Of a stretch of DNA of 9,751 nt, positions 1 through 5,564 are shown piece after piece. Under the pieces are notes generated by a model. It did no database searches and was not told the origin of the DNA. It was given only the letters and a program-made list of their open reading frames with translations. Made by a program: the position numbers and the translations under genes. This stretch comes from Betaproteobacteria bacterium. Lineage in GTDB: Bacteria; Pseudomonadota; Gammaproteobacteria; Burkholderiales; SG8-39. Every line of letters begins with the position of its first letter. The first letter of the stretch is position 1. The stretch is taken from contig SHXL01000102.1 in NCBI GenBank assembly GCA_009693345.1, positions 1-9,751 of the forward strand, written 5' to 3'.

Positions 1-509
1 ACCGCGATTATTTCGCCACTGACTGGACGCGCAGCCACGCCAACTTCTTCCGCGCGGTGGAGATCGAGAAGCGTGTCATGTTCATCATCCTGCTGCTGAT
101 CGTCGCGGTGGCGGCGTTCAACATCGTTTCCACGCTGGTGATGCTGGTGACCGACAAGCAGGCCGACATCGCGATCCTGCGCACGCTGGGGGCGTCGCCG
201 GGTTCGATCGTGCAGATCTTCATGGTGCAGGGCGCGCTGATCGGCGTCATCGGTACTCTTGCGGGCCTGGTCCTCGGGGTGCTGGTCGGCTTCAACGTCG
301 CTACCGTGGTGCCCTTCGTCGAGAATATCCTCGGCTTCAAGTTCCTCGCCAAGGACATTTACTACATCTCCGACCTGCCCTCGGATGTGCAGCTGGGCGA
401 CGTGACGACCATTGGCATCGTCTCGCTGGTGCTGTCGTTCATTGCCACGCTCTATCCGAGCTGGCGCGCTTCGCGCGTCAATCCGGCGGAGGCCTTGCGT
501 TATGAGTGA
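1..509 (+). CDS. lolC: Lipoprotein-releasing ABC transporter permease LolC/LolE family, C-terminal part
   Basis: This is the 3' end of a gene entering from the left edge; the frame is open from base 3 and about 168 residues are visible. LolC forms the inner-membrane permease of the LolCDE complex, which extracts mature lipoproteins and hands them to LolA. The visible part opens with DWTRSHANFF and the EKRVMF stretch that leads into a long transmembrane helix (FIILLLIVAVAAFNIVSTLV). It continues with the FtsX/MacB-type cytoplasmic loop DKQADIAILRTLGAS, a second helix (GALIGVIGTLAGLVLGVLVG), a periplasmic loop and a last helix ending in ATLYPSWRASRVNPAEALRYE, the typical family end. It overlaps lolD by 8 bases (502-509), indicating one operon with coupled translation. 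Whether it is LolC, LolE or the single-subunit LolF type cannot be decided without the N-terminus; LolC is the usual name next to lolD. Confidence 0.93.
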   Translation, partial: RDYFATDWTRSHANFFRAVEIEKRVMFIILLLIVAVAAFNIVSTLVMLVTDKQADIAILRTLGASPGSIVQIFMVQGALIGVIGTLAGLVLGVLVGFNVATVVPFVENILGFKFLAKDIYYISDLPSDVQLGDVTTIGIVSLVLSFIATLYPSWRASRVNPAEALRYE

Positions 510-1191
510 TGTGGTATTGAGTTGTAACAAATTAAAGAAAACATATCTCGGACCTGCGCCGGTGCACGTGCTGCTCGGCGTGGACCTGGAAGTGCGCGCG
601 GGCGAGCGCATCGCGATCATGGGGCGCTCGGGCTCGGGAAAGAGCACCTTGCTGCATTTGCTGGGGGGATTGGACGCGCCCTCGGAGGGAACGGTGACGC
701 TGCAGGGCAGGGCGTTGCACGAGATGTCGGAAGTGGAACGGGGGCGGAGCCGCAACATCGCGCTCGGCTTCGTCTACCAGTTCCACCACCTGCTGCCCGA
801 GTTCACCGCGGAAGAGAACGTCGCCATGCCTCTGTTTATCCGGCGCCAGGATCGGGGATCCGCACTGGCCCGCGCGCGCGCCGTCCTCGGTGAACTTGGC
901 CTATCGAAAAGACAGGAGCATTTGCCCAGTGAGCTCTCGGGCGGGGAGCGCCAGCGCTGCGCGTTCGCGCGCGCGATGGTCACCGCGCCCGCCTGCGTGC
1001 TGGCCGACGAACCCACCGGCAACCTGGACACGCAGACCGCGGAAGAGGTGTTCGAGGCGATGGTGCGCCTGTCCGAGGCGCACGGCACCGCCTTCGTGCT
1101 GGTGACGCATGATGCCGGGCTGGCCGCGCGCACCGGGCGCACGCTGGAACTGCGCGAAGGAACTCTGCTGGAAATGCAAGCCCGGGTTTGA
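502..1191 (+). CDS. lolD: Lipoprotein-releasing ABC transporter ATP-binding protein LolD
   Basis: This 229-residue cytoplasmic ATPase powers LolCDE lipoprotein release. Visible motifs are Walker A GRSGSGKST (41-49), the LolD-typical Q-loop stretch FVYQFHHLLPEF (Gln about 93), ABC signature LSGGERQR (145-152), Walker B VLADEPTG (166-173) and the H-loop VTHD (His203). FHHLLPEF separates LolD from related MacB/FtsE-type ATPases. The start chosen is ATG 502, inside the end of lolC, with a GGCGGAGG-like ribosome site at about 486-493; the longer open frame upstream is only the shadow of lolC. Length fits the family (about 230). The first codons (about 511-547) are strikingly AT-rich, using TTA, ACA and TAT in a GC-rich gene, which probably keeps the initiation region unstructured. 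The stop codon lies in the loop of a hairpin. Identification is secure. Confidence 0.97.
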   Translation: MSDVVLSCNKLKKTYLGPAPVHVLLGVDLEVRAGERIAIMGRSGSGKSTLLHLLGGLDAPSEGTVTLQGRALHEMSEVERGRSRNIALGFVYQFHHLLPEFTAEENVAMPLFIRRQDRGSALARARAVLGELGLSKRQEHLPSELSGGERQRCAFARAMVTAPACVLADEPTGNLDTQTAEEVFEAMVRLSEAHGTAFVLVTHDAGLAARTGRTLELREGTLLEMQARV

Positions 1192-1198
1192 CCCGGGC
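1180..1198. terminator. Hairpin between convergent lolD and RCK gene
   Basis: GCCCGGGT-TTG-ACCCGGGC is a perfect 8-bp, all but one G/C, inverted repeat with a 3-base loop. It sits exactly where lolD (stop 1189-1191, in the loop and start of the right arm) meets the 3' end of the minus-strand operon (stop 1206-1208). The position suits a shared bidirectional terminator. On the minus strand it is followed by TTGCATTT, a weak U-tract; on the plus strand there is no U-tract, so Rho-independent termination of lolCD is uncertain. Confidence 0.5.
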
Positions 1199-1205
1199 GA
1201 CCGCG

Positions 1206-1901
1206 CTACTCGGCCAGTGCCCGCTCCAACATGCGCCGTCCTTCGGGATGCGCCATCACCACGATCGCGTGACCGGGCCGGATGACATAGTCCGCAGGCG
1301 GATTGAATTCCCACGACTTGCTGTCGCGCACGGCAAGCAGCACGAAGTCCCGCGATTGGGGCGCGGCCTCGCTCAGCGGGCGCGCCCGGAAACCCTCCGG
1401 GACCTGGATTTCCTCCACCCGAAGCTTGTCGTCGGTGCGCAGCATTTCATCGAGAAAGTTCACCACCGACGGGCGCAGCATGCTCGAGGCGATGCGCATG
1501 CCGCCCGTGAAATCGGGCGACACGATGTCGTCGGCACCGACCAGTTTCAGTTTCTCGATGTTGCGCACCTCGTGACAGCGCGCCACCACCCGCGCGCCTC
1601 GATGGAGGTGCTTGGCGGCGAGGGTGATGAGCAGGTTCTTGCCGTCGTCGCCGGTGATGGCGAACACGCCGGCGGCGCGCTTGATGCCGGCGCGCACCAG
1701 GAGCTCGTCGTCCGATGCGTCGCCGTGCAACGCGGGTATCGCCGGGTAGCGCTCGTGGAATGCCTCGATCGCTTCCACGGATTCGTCGACAGCGACGAAT
1801 TTCCGCTCGGTCGTGACCAGCTCGTGCACGACATTGGAGCCGACCCGGCCGACGCCGCAGACGATGTAATGGCCATTCATGCGATCGATCTCTTCCTGCA
1901 T
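1206..1901 (-). CDS. RCK (TrkA_N + TrkA_C) K+ channel regulatory protein, split from its pore
   Basis: This 231-residue protein starts MQEEIDRMNGHYIVCGVGR. The Rossmann fold TrkA_N domain occupies roughly residues 9-125, with the dinucleotide-binding GVGRVG motif (about 16-21) and an acidic residue after the second strand (AVDES). A TrkA_C domain follows at about 145-225. Such RCK domains bind NAD(H), ATP or ions and gate K+ channels or transporters. In the usual related proteins this module is fused directly behind a two-helix pore; here it is in a different frame from the pore gene, overlapping it by 25 bases (1877-1901). Its own ATG is preceded by a perfect AGGAGG (1912-1907) with a 5-base spacer, so separate translation is plausible. 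Alternatively, one missing base near 1901-1905 would restore a single protein reading LRRRRMQEEIDRM. Cytoplasmic; partner is the pore encoded just upstream. Confidence 0.88.
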   Translation of the reverse strand: MQEEIDRMNGHYIVCGVGRVGSNVVHELVTTERKFVAVDESVEAIEAFHERYPAIPALHGDASDDELLVRAGIKRAAGVFAITGDDGKNLLITLAAKHLHRGARVVARCHEVRNIEKLKLVGADDIVSPDFTGGMRIASSMLRPSVVNFLDEMLRTDDKLRVEEIQVPEGFRARPLSEAAPQSRDFVLLAVRDSKSWEFNPPADYVIRPGHAIVVMAHPEGRRMLERALAE

Positions 1902-2233
1902 CTGCGCCTCCTCAGTACTTCGTCAAAGCTGCACTCGAGAATGAAGGCCGCCATCTTGGACGTCAGGTAGACCAGGTTCGCGATGCCGACGAACGCGATC
2001 CCCATGTTGAACACGCGCCCCCCGGGGCTGTGCGACAGATCCACGATCTCGCCGTAGCCGATGCTGGCCACGGTAATGAACACCATATAGACGCAATCGA
2101 TGGCGCTCGCCTTGCCCTCCGAGATGATCCAGAAGCCGAAGGCGCCCACCAAGTGGACCGCGACCATGACGGTGAGCGGCAGGCGGAAAGCGAGCCAGGC
2201 GCGTGCCGTCAGGCTCTCGGAGGAATGCGTCAA
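1877..2233 (-). CDS. Two-transmembrane K+ channel pore protein (Ion_trans_2)
   Basis: This 118-residue inner-membrane protein has the minimal K+ channel plan. TM1 is about residues 18-38 (LPLTVMVAVHLVGAFGFWII), the pore helix about 43-56, the selectivity filter SIGYGE at 57-62 (a TVGYGD-type filter), and TM2 about 75-100. It ends soon after TM2 in a basic LRRRRCRKRS tail, without the RCK regulatory domain normally fused to this family. That domain is the next, overlapping gene in another frame. The start ATG 2233 overlaps the TGA of the DUF2062 gene (ATGA at 2233-2230), so the three minus-strand genes form one translationally coupled unit. The final residues after LRRRR may be out-of-frame if the split is an artefact. 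The channel would pass K+ as a tetramer; the gating ligand is not evident. Confidence 0.88.
   Translation of the reverse strand: MTHSSESLTARAWLAFRLPLTVMVAVHLVGAFGFWIISEGKASAIDCVYMVFITVASIGYGEIVDLSHSPGGRVFNMGIAFVGIANLVYLTSKMAAFILECSFDEVLRRRRCRKRSIA
1907..1912 (-). promoter_or_regulatory. Strong Shine-Dalgarno for the RCK gene inside the pore gene
   Basis: AGGAGG on the minus strand, within the pore gene's Arg-Arg codons, lies 5 bases before the RCK ATG at 1901. This is an optimal ribosome binding site. It supports real independent initiation of the RCK protein whether or not the frame break is genuine. Confidence 0.6.
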
Positions 2234-2793
2234 CGGTTTGCCTTTCGTTCAGCGCGCTGCCGCGCCCGGTGGCGCCATGCAAGGATGACATAGGCGCGCC
2301 ATGCAAGCTGCACGGCGAAGTATCCGGCCACAGCCAGTGTCAGCGCAAGCGCGACCAGGCCGGCGGCAAGCGGCTTGCCCAGCGACAGCGTCCAGTGGGC
2401 GAACCCCAGCAGCGAGTCGATCCAATGCGCCCAGTCCCAGTCATAGGGTTCCACGGCGACCGGGTGATTGCCTGCGCCGAGCAGGAACCTGCCGTAGGCG
2501 ATGGCGAGCACGTAGAGCGGCACGATGGTGAAGGGGTTGGTATAGAGCGTCGTTAGCAGCGCCACCGGCAGGTTCTTTTTCAGCGGCACGGCAAGCAGCG
2601 CCGCGGTGAGCATCTGCAGCGGCCCGGGCACCAGACCGGCGGCCAGGCCGATGGCGACGCCGCCGGCGACCGAATGGCGGTTGAGGTGCCACAGGTTCGG
2701 GTGATCCAGCCATGTTCCCAGCCACGCCAGGTACTTGTTGGCGCGGACCGTGTCGCCGTCGGGCAGGTATTTGCGGAAGAATTTTCTGGGCAT
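2230..2793 (-). CDS. DUF2062 domain-containing membrane protein
   Basis: This is a 187-residue protein of the DUF2062 family, whose function is not established. The N-terminus MPRKFFRKYLPDGD and the segment NLWHLNRHSVAGGVAIGLAAGLVPGP are typical of the family. Hydrophobic segments at about 45-75 (GGVAIGLAAGLVPGPLQMLTAALLAV), about 80-105 (LPVALLTTLYTNPFTIVPLYVLAIAYG) and about 140-165 (AAGLVALALTLAVAGYFAVQL) indicate an inner-membrane protein with a basic C-terminal tail (HRARQRAERKANR). The TNPFT motif in the second segment is also characteristic. It is the first gene of the three-gene minus-strand unit, its stop overlapping the K+ channel start, and is divergent from comEC with about 50 bases between the starts. 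In proteobacteria DUF2062 genes often lie next to comEC or lol genes, as here. Confidence 0.9.
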   Translation of the reverse strand: MPRKFFRKYLPDGDTVRANKYLAWLGTWLDHPNLWHLNRHSVAGGVAIGLAAGLVPGPLQMLTAALLAVPLKKNLPVALLTTLYTNPFTIVPLYVLAIAYGRFLLGAGNHPVAVEPYDWDWAHWIDSLLGFAHWTLSLGKPLAAGLVALALTLAVAGYFAVQLAWRAYVILAWRHRARQRAERKANR

Positions 2794-2843
2794 GCGCAGG
2801 TTCGAGCGTCAGCGCCCTGGGGCGTTGCTGCGTTTGATTGTAG
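2794..2843. promoter_or_regulatory. Divergent intergenic region between DUF2062 and comEC
   Basis: This 50-base gap must hold the promoters of the minus-strand DUF2062/K+ channel unit and of comEC, unless they lie in coding sequence. It contains a small inverted repeat CGCCC-TG-GGGCG near 2812-2824. No convincing -35/-10 pair and no good Shine-Dalgarno before the comEC ATG could be picked out, so this is positional inference only. Confidence 0.3.
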
Positions 2844-4844
2844 ATGACGCTTATCATCTTGAGCTTTGCCGCGGGCGTTCTTTTTATGCAGCTGCAGCCC
2901 GAACTGCCCGGGACGGGCTGGCTCGGGCTGTCCGCCTTCTTCCTGTCTTACTTCTTCCGCCAAAAGATTCTTTACCTTCCAGGGGCATTCGCGATCGGCT
3001 TCTCCTGGGCGCTGGGGATGGCGCATCTGAGGCTCGCCGACCGGCTGGCCCCGGAGCTCGAGGGCGGCGACATCGAGGTCGTCGGCGTGGTCTCCAGCCT
3101 GCCCGCGGCGGGGGAGCGCAGCCTGCGCTTCGAGTTCGAGCCGGAATCGGCGGAGGTGAAACTGCCGGACAGGATCCTCCTGTCGTGGTACTGCAGCCCG
3201 TCCTATGAGGAGAATCCGTCGATCCTTTCGGCGCCGGTACATGCCGGCGAGCGCTGGCGATTCACGGTGCGCCTGCGGCGGCCGCACGGCAACCTCAACC
3301 CGCACGGCTTCGACTACGAGGCCTGGCTGCTGGAGCGCGGCATCGGGGCGACCGGCTACGTGAGACCCCGAACCTCGCCATTGCTGCTGGGCGCCCGGAA
3401 CAGTTTCCCGGATCGAATCGAGAAGCTGCGCGAAACGGTGCGCGACCGCTTCAAGCGCGTGCTGGGCGAGACGCCGGCGAGCGGCATCCTCGCCGCGCTC
3501 GCGGTCGGCGACCAGCGCGCCATCCCGGCCGAGGAGTGGCGCCTGTTCAACCGCACCGGCGTCACGCACCTGATGAGCATCTCGGGGCTGCACGTGACAC
3601 TGATCTCCGGGCTCTTCGCATGGCTGGCGAGTTGGTTGTGGCGCCGCTCGTCGTACCTTGTGCTGCAGATGCCGGCGCGCAAGATCGGCGCGACGGCCGC
3701 GATCGCTGGCGCGCTCGGCTACTCGCTGATCGCCGGGTTCGCGGTGCCGGCCCAGCGCACCTGCTGGATGGTGACGGTGTTCGCGATCGCGCTTTGGTCC
3801 GGGCGCATCGCCTCGCCCGCGCGCACGCTCGCGCTGGCGCTCGCCGTGGTGCTCCTGATCGATCCCTGGGCGGTGCTCGCGGCCGGGTTCTGGCTGTCCT
3901 TCGGCGCCGTGGCGCTCATATTTTTCGTCGCAGACGGAAAAGGCTCCATGCTGAAGCAGTGGATGCAGGTGCAATGGGCGATCACCATCGGCCTTGCGCC
4001 CGCGACCCTGTTTCTGTTCTCGCAGTTTTCGATCGTCGGGCCGCTCGCCAACGCGGTCGCGATTCCGGTGGTGTCGGCGCTCGTCACGCCGCTCGCGCTC
4101 GTGGCGGCGGTCCTGCCCTGGGACGCGCTGCTCGAGCTTGCCGCGTGGCTGATGCAGTTGCTGCTGCAGTTCCTCGAATGGTGCGCGTCATTGCCGGTGG
4201 CGGTGTGGCAGCAGCACGTGCCGCCGCTGTGGAGCGTGCTGCTTTCGCTGGCGGGCGTGCTCTGGCTGCTCGCGCCGCGCGGCGCGCCCTGGCGCATGAC
4301 CGGGCTCGCCCTCATGCTTCCCGCGCTCGCCTTGCCGCCGCCGGCCCCGGCGCCCGGTGCGGCGTGGATCACGACGCTGGACGTCGGGCAGGGCCTGGCG
4401 GTGCTGGTGCGCACCGCGAACCGGTCGCTGCTCTATGACGCGGGGCCCGCCTTCGGCACCGAGGCCGACAGCGGCGAGCGCATCATCGCCCCTTACCTGC
4501 GCGCCGCAGGCATCGAGCGGCTGGACGCGATGGTCGTGACCCACAACGATACCGACCATTCGGGCGGCGCGGCTTCCGTGCTGGAGAATTTCGAAGTGGA
4601 TGCGATGTTCTCCTCGCTTGCCGCCGGTCATCCGCTGCTCGGCCTCGCCGCCGATGCGCGGCGCTGCATGGCCGGTCAAGCCTGGACGTGGGACGGCGTG
4701 CGCTTCGAGATCCTGCATCCGGAAAACGCCGCGGCGAAACCGAGGAAAATCAACGATCTGAGCTGCGTGCTGAAGGTGAGCGGGGCGCGCGTTCCATGCT
4801 GCTCACCGGCGACATCGAAAAGCCCGCCGAAGCGGAGCTGCTGA
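2844..4844 (+). CDS. comEC: ComEC/Rec2 DNA internalization channel, main part (frameshifted)
   Basis: ComEC carries single-stranded transforming DNA across the inner membrane during natural competence. From ATG 2844 the order is N-terminal membrane segments and an OB-like DUF4131 region (about 1-190), then the competence domain with the family hallmark NRTGVTHLMSISGLH (236-250) and many helices (to about 495). A metallo-beta-lactamase-like nuclease domain follows, with TLDVGQG (511-517) and the metal site HNDTDHSGG (567-575). The frame is correct through INDLSCVLKVSG, then goes wrong after base about 4785 and stops at 4844 with a nonsense tail. The proper continuation (LLTGDIE, VPHHGS) is in another frame. 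Adding one G to the GGGG run at 4782-4785 would give a normal protein of about 763 residues. As written, the product would lack the last strands and metal ligands of the nuclease domain. No clear Shine-Dalgarno before the start. Confidence 0.93.
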   Translation: MTLIILSFAAGVLFMQLQPELPGTGWLGLSAFFLSYFFRQKILYLPGAFAIGFSWALGMAHLRLADRLAPELEGGDIEVVGVVSSLPAAGERSLRFEFEPESAEVKLPDRILLSWYCSPSYEENPSILSAPVHAGERWRFTVRLRRPHGNLNPHGFDYEAWLLERGIGATGYVRPRTSPLLLGARNSFPDRIEKLRETVRDRFKRVLGETPASGILAALAVGDQRAIPAEEWRLFNRTGVTHLMSISGLHVTLISGLFAWLASWLWRRSSYLVLQMPARKIGATAAIAGALGYSLIAGFAVPAQRTCWMVTVFAIALWSGRIASPARTLALALAVVLLIDPWAVLAAGFWLSFGAVALIFFVADGKGSMLKQWMQVQWAITIGLAPATLFLFSQFSIVGPLANAVAIPVVSALVTPLALVAAVLPWDALLELAAWLMQLLLQFLEWCASLPVAVWQQHVPPLWSVLLSLAGVLWLLAPRGAPWRMTGLALMLPALALPPPAPAPGAAWITTLDVGQGLAVLVRTANRSLLYDAGPAFGTEADSGERIIAPYLRAAGIERLDAMVVTHNDTDHSGGAASVLENFEVDAMFSSLAAGHPLLGLAADARRCMAGQAWTWDGVRFEILHPENAAAKPRKINDLSCVLKVSGARVPCCSPATSKSPPKRSC

Positions 4845-5149
4845 AACGGGCCGCGCAACCGCTGTCCGCCGACGTCCTGCTGGTGCCGCACCACGGCAGC
4901 CGCACTTCCTCGAGCGCGGAGTTCCTCGCCGCGGTGCAACCATCGGTGGCGGTGGTGCCAGTGGGCCATCGCAACCGCTTCGGCCATCCCAACGCCGAAG
5001 TCATGGGCCGCTATTCCGACTCGAACGTCCGGATCGTTCGTACCGACCGGGACGGCGCGCTGACGGTGGGCCTTTCGAGCGATGGCATTGACGTGAAAGG
5101 CGAGAGGCAGCAGCGCCGGCGGTACTGGCACGATGCGCCGCACTATGGC

Positions 5150-5155
5150 CATAAT
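5150..5155 (+). promoter_or_regulatory. Possible -10 element for dodecin
   Basis: CATAAT matches the sigma-70 -10 consensus at five of six bases and lies just past the probable end of comEC, about 55 bases before the dodecin start, in an AT-richer patch. No good -35 is visible at the right distance, so this is weak. Confidence 0.25.
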
Positions 5156-5196
5156 GTTTCCGCGGATGGCCCGCCGGGTCGTTCCCACCACCGCTC

Positions 5197-5204
5197 GAGG
5201 AGGG
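5197..5204 (+). promoter_or_regulatory. Ribosome binding site fixing the dodecin start
   Basis: GAGGAGGG ends 6 bases before ATG 5211. It is one of the strongest Shine-Dalgarno sites in the window and selects ATG 5211 over the upstream in-frame codons at 5133 and nearby. Confidence 0.75.
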
Positions 5205-5210
5205 CAGATC

Positions 5211-5432
5211 ATGGCCAAGAAGGAACGCAATGCTGTGTACCGGGTCACGGACGTCATCGGCACCAGTCCCGTCTCCTGGGAAGACGCCGCGCGCAGCGCG
5301 GTCAGGACGGCATCCAAATCCCTGCGCGACCTGCGCATCGCCGAAGTGACCAAGCTCGACGTCAAGGTCGAAGACGGCAAGGTGACGCAGTTCCGCACGC
5401 GCCTGTCGCTGTCGTTCAAGTACGGCACGTGA
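5211..5432 (+). CDS. Dodecin family protein, atypical ligand residues
   Basis: This is a 73-residue protein with the full dodecin pattern: VYRVTDVIGTSPVSWEDAARSAVRTASKSLRDLR... EVEDGK-like turn (VEDGKV, 53-58) and final strand LSLSFKYG. Dodecins assemble into hollow dodecamers that store or buffer flavins, and in some bacteria also CoA. Aligning by eye on the GTSP and DGK anchors, the flavin-stacking Trp of classical dodecins falls at Ile43 (or Glu45 for the AWV subgroup), and the partnering Gln falls at Arg62. The only Trp is Trp23 in the SWEDA helix. Flavin binding in the classical sandwich is therefore doubtful. The gene sits between comEC and a hydrolase, with its own strong ribosome site; the stop is TGA 5430-5432. 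Family membership is confident, ligand is open. Confidence 0.9.
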   Translation: MAKKERNAVYRVTDVIGTSPVSWEDAARSAVRTASKSLRDLRIAEVTKLDVKVEDGKVTQFRTRLSLSFKYGT

Positions 5433-5485
5433 GCCGTATCCGGCACGACGGGGCCTGAGGGGCGCGCGCTGGTTGCTCCACGCCA

Positions 5486-5500
5486 AAGGACGGTACGGTG
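5486..5500 (+). promoter_or_regulatory. Ribosome site and likely true GTG start of the hydrolase
   Basis: AAGGA (5486-5490) followed 7 bases later by GTG 5498. Reading from this GTG and dropping one C of the run at 5506-5510 gives MRLPRGLHRIAYLEWGDPKN, a normal alpha/beta hydrolase N-terminus that runs into the main frame. No such ribosome site precedes the in-frame GTG at 5565. Confidence 0.55.
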
Positions 5501-5564
5501 CGCCTCCCCCAGGGGGCTGCACCGCATCGCCTACCTGGAATGGGGCGACCCGAAAAACGAGCGC

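Larger units (their letters stand above)
4796..5458 (+). pseudogene. comEC: ComEC/Rec2 C-terminal portion in a shifted frame
   Basis: This frame resumes the ComEC nuclease domain: RSMLLTGDIEKPAEAELL, then LLVPHHGSRTSSS, VVPVGHRNRFGHPNAEVM, and a terminal RRRYWH at about 5114-5131, where family members normally end. Homology in this frame begins at about 4784; the first in-frame ATG is 4796, without a recognisable ribosome site, so it is unlikely to be a separate gene. In the repaired numbering LLTGDIE is 653-659 and HHGS starts at 682. After YWH no stop appears: the frame stays open to 5458, right through the dodecin gene, giving a low-complexity Arg/His-rich translation that is almost certainly not meaningful. 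A stop (TAA 5152-5154) exists in a neighbouring frame, so a second indel near 5131-5150 is possible. Confidence 0.8.

Noticed and set aside
1188..1970. 260-codon plus-strand frame opposite the RCK gene
   Set aside because: It is the complement of a well-supported TrkA_N/TrkA_C gene, is rich in His and Arg, and has no recognisable motif or ribosome site.
2580..3974. Long open frame (464 codons) on the minus strand opposite comEC and DUF2062
   Set aside because: The translation is low-complexity, rich in Arg, Gln, His and Pro, as expected for the antisense of GC-rich genes. comEC and DUF2062 on the same bases have clear family motifs.
5125..5142. CTGGCACG resembling a sigma-54 -24 element before dodecin
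   Set aside because: The -12 part is not TTGC at the right spacing, and the bases encode the Tyr-Trp-His end of ComEC, which explains the resemblance.
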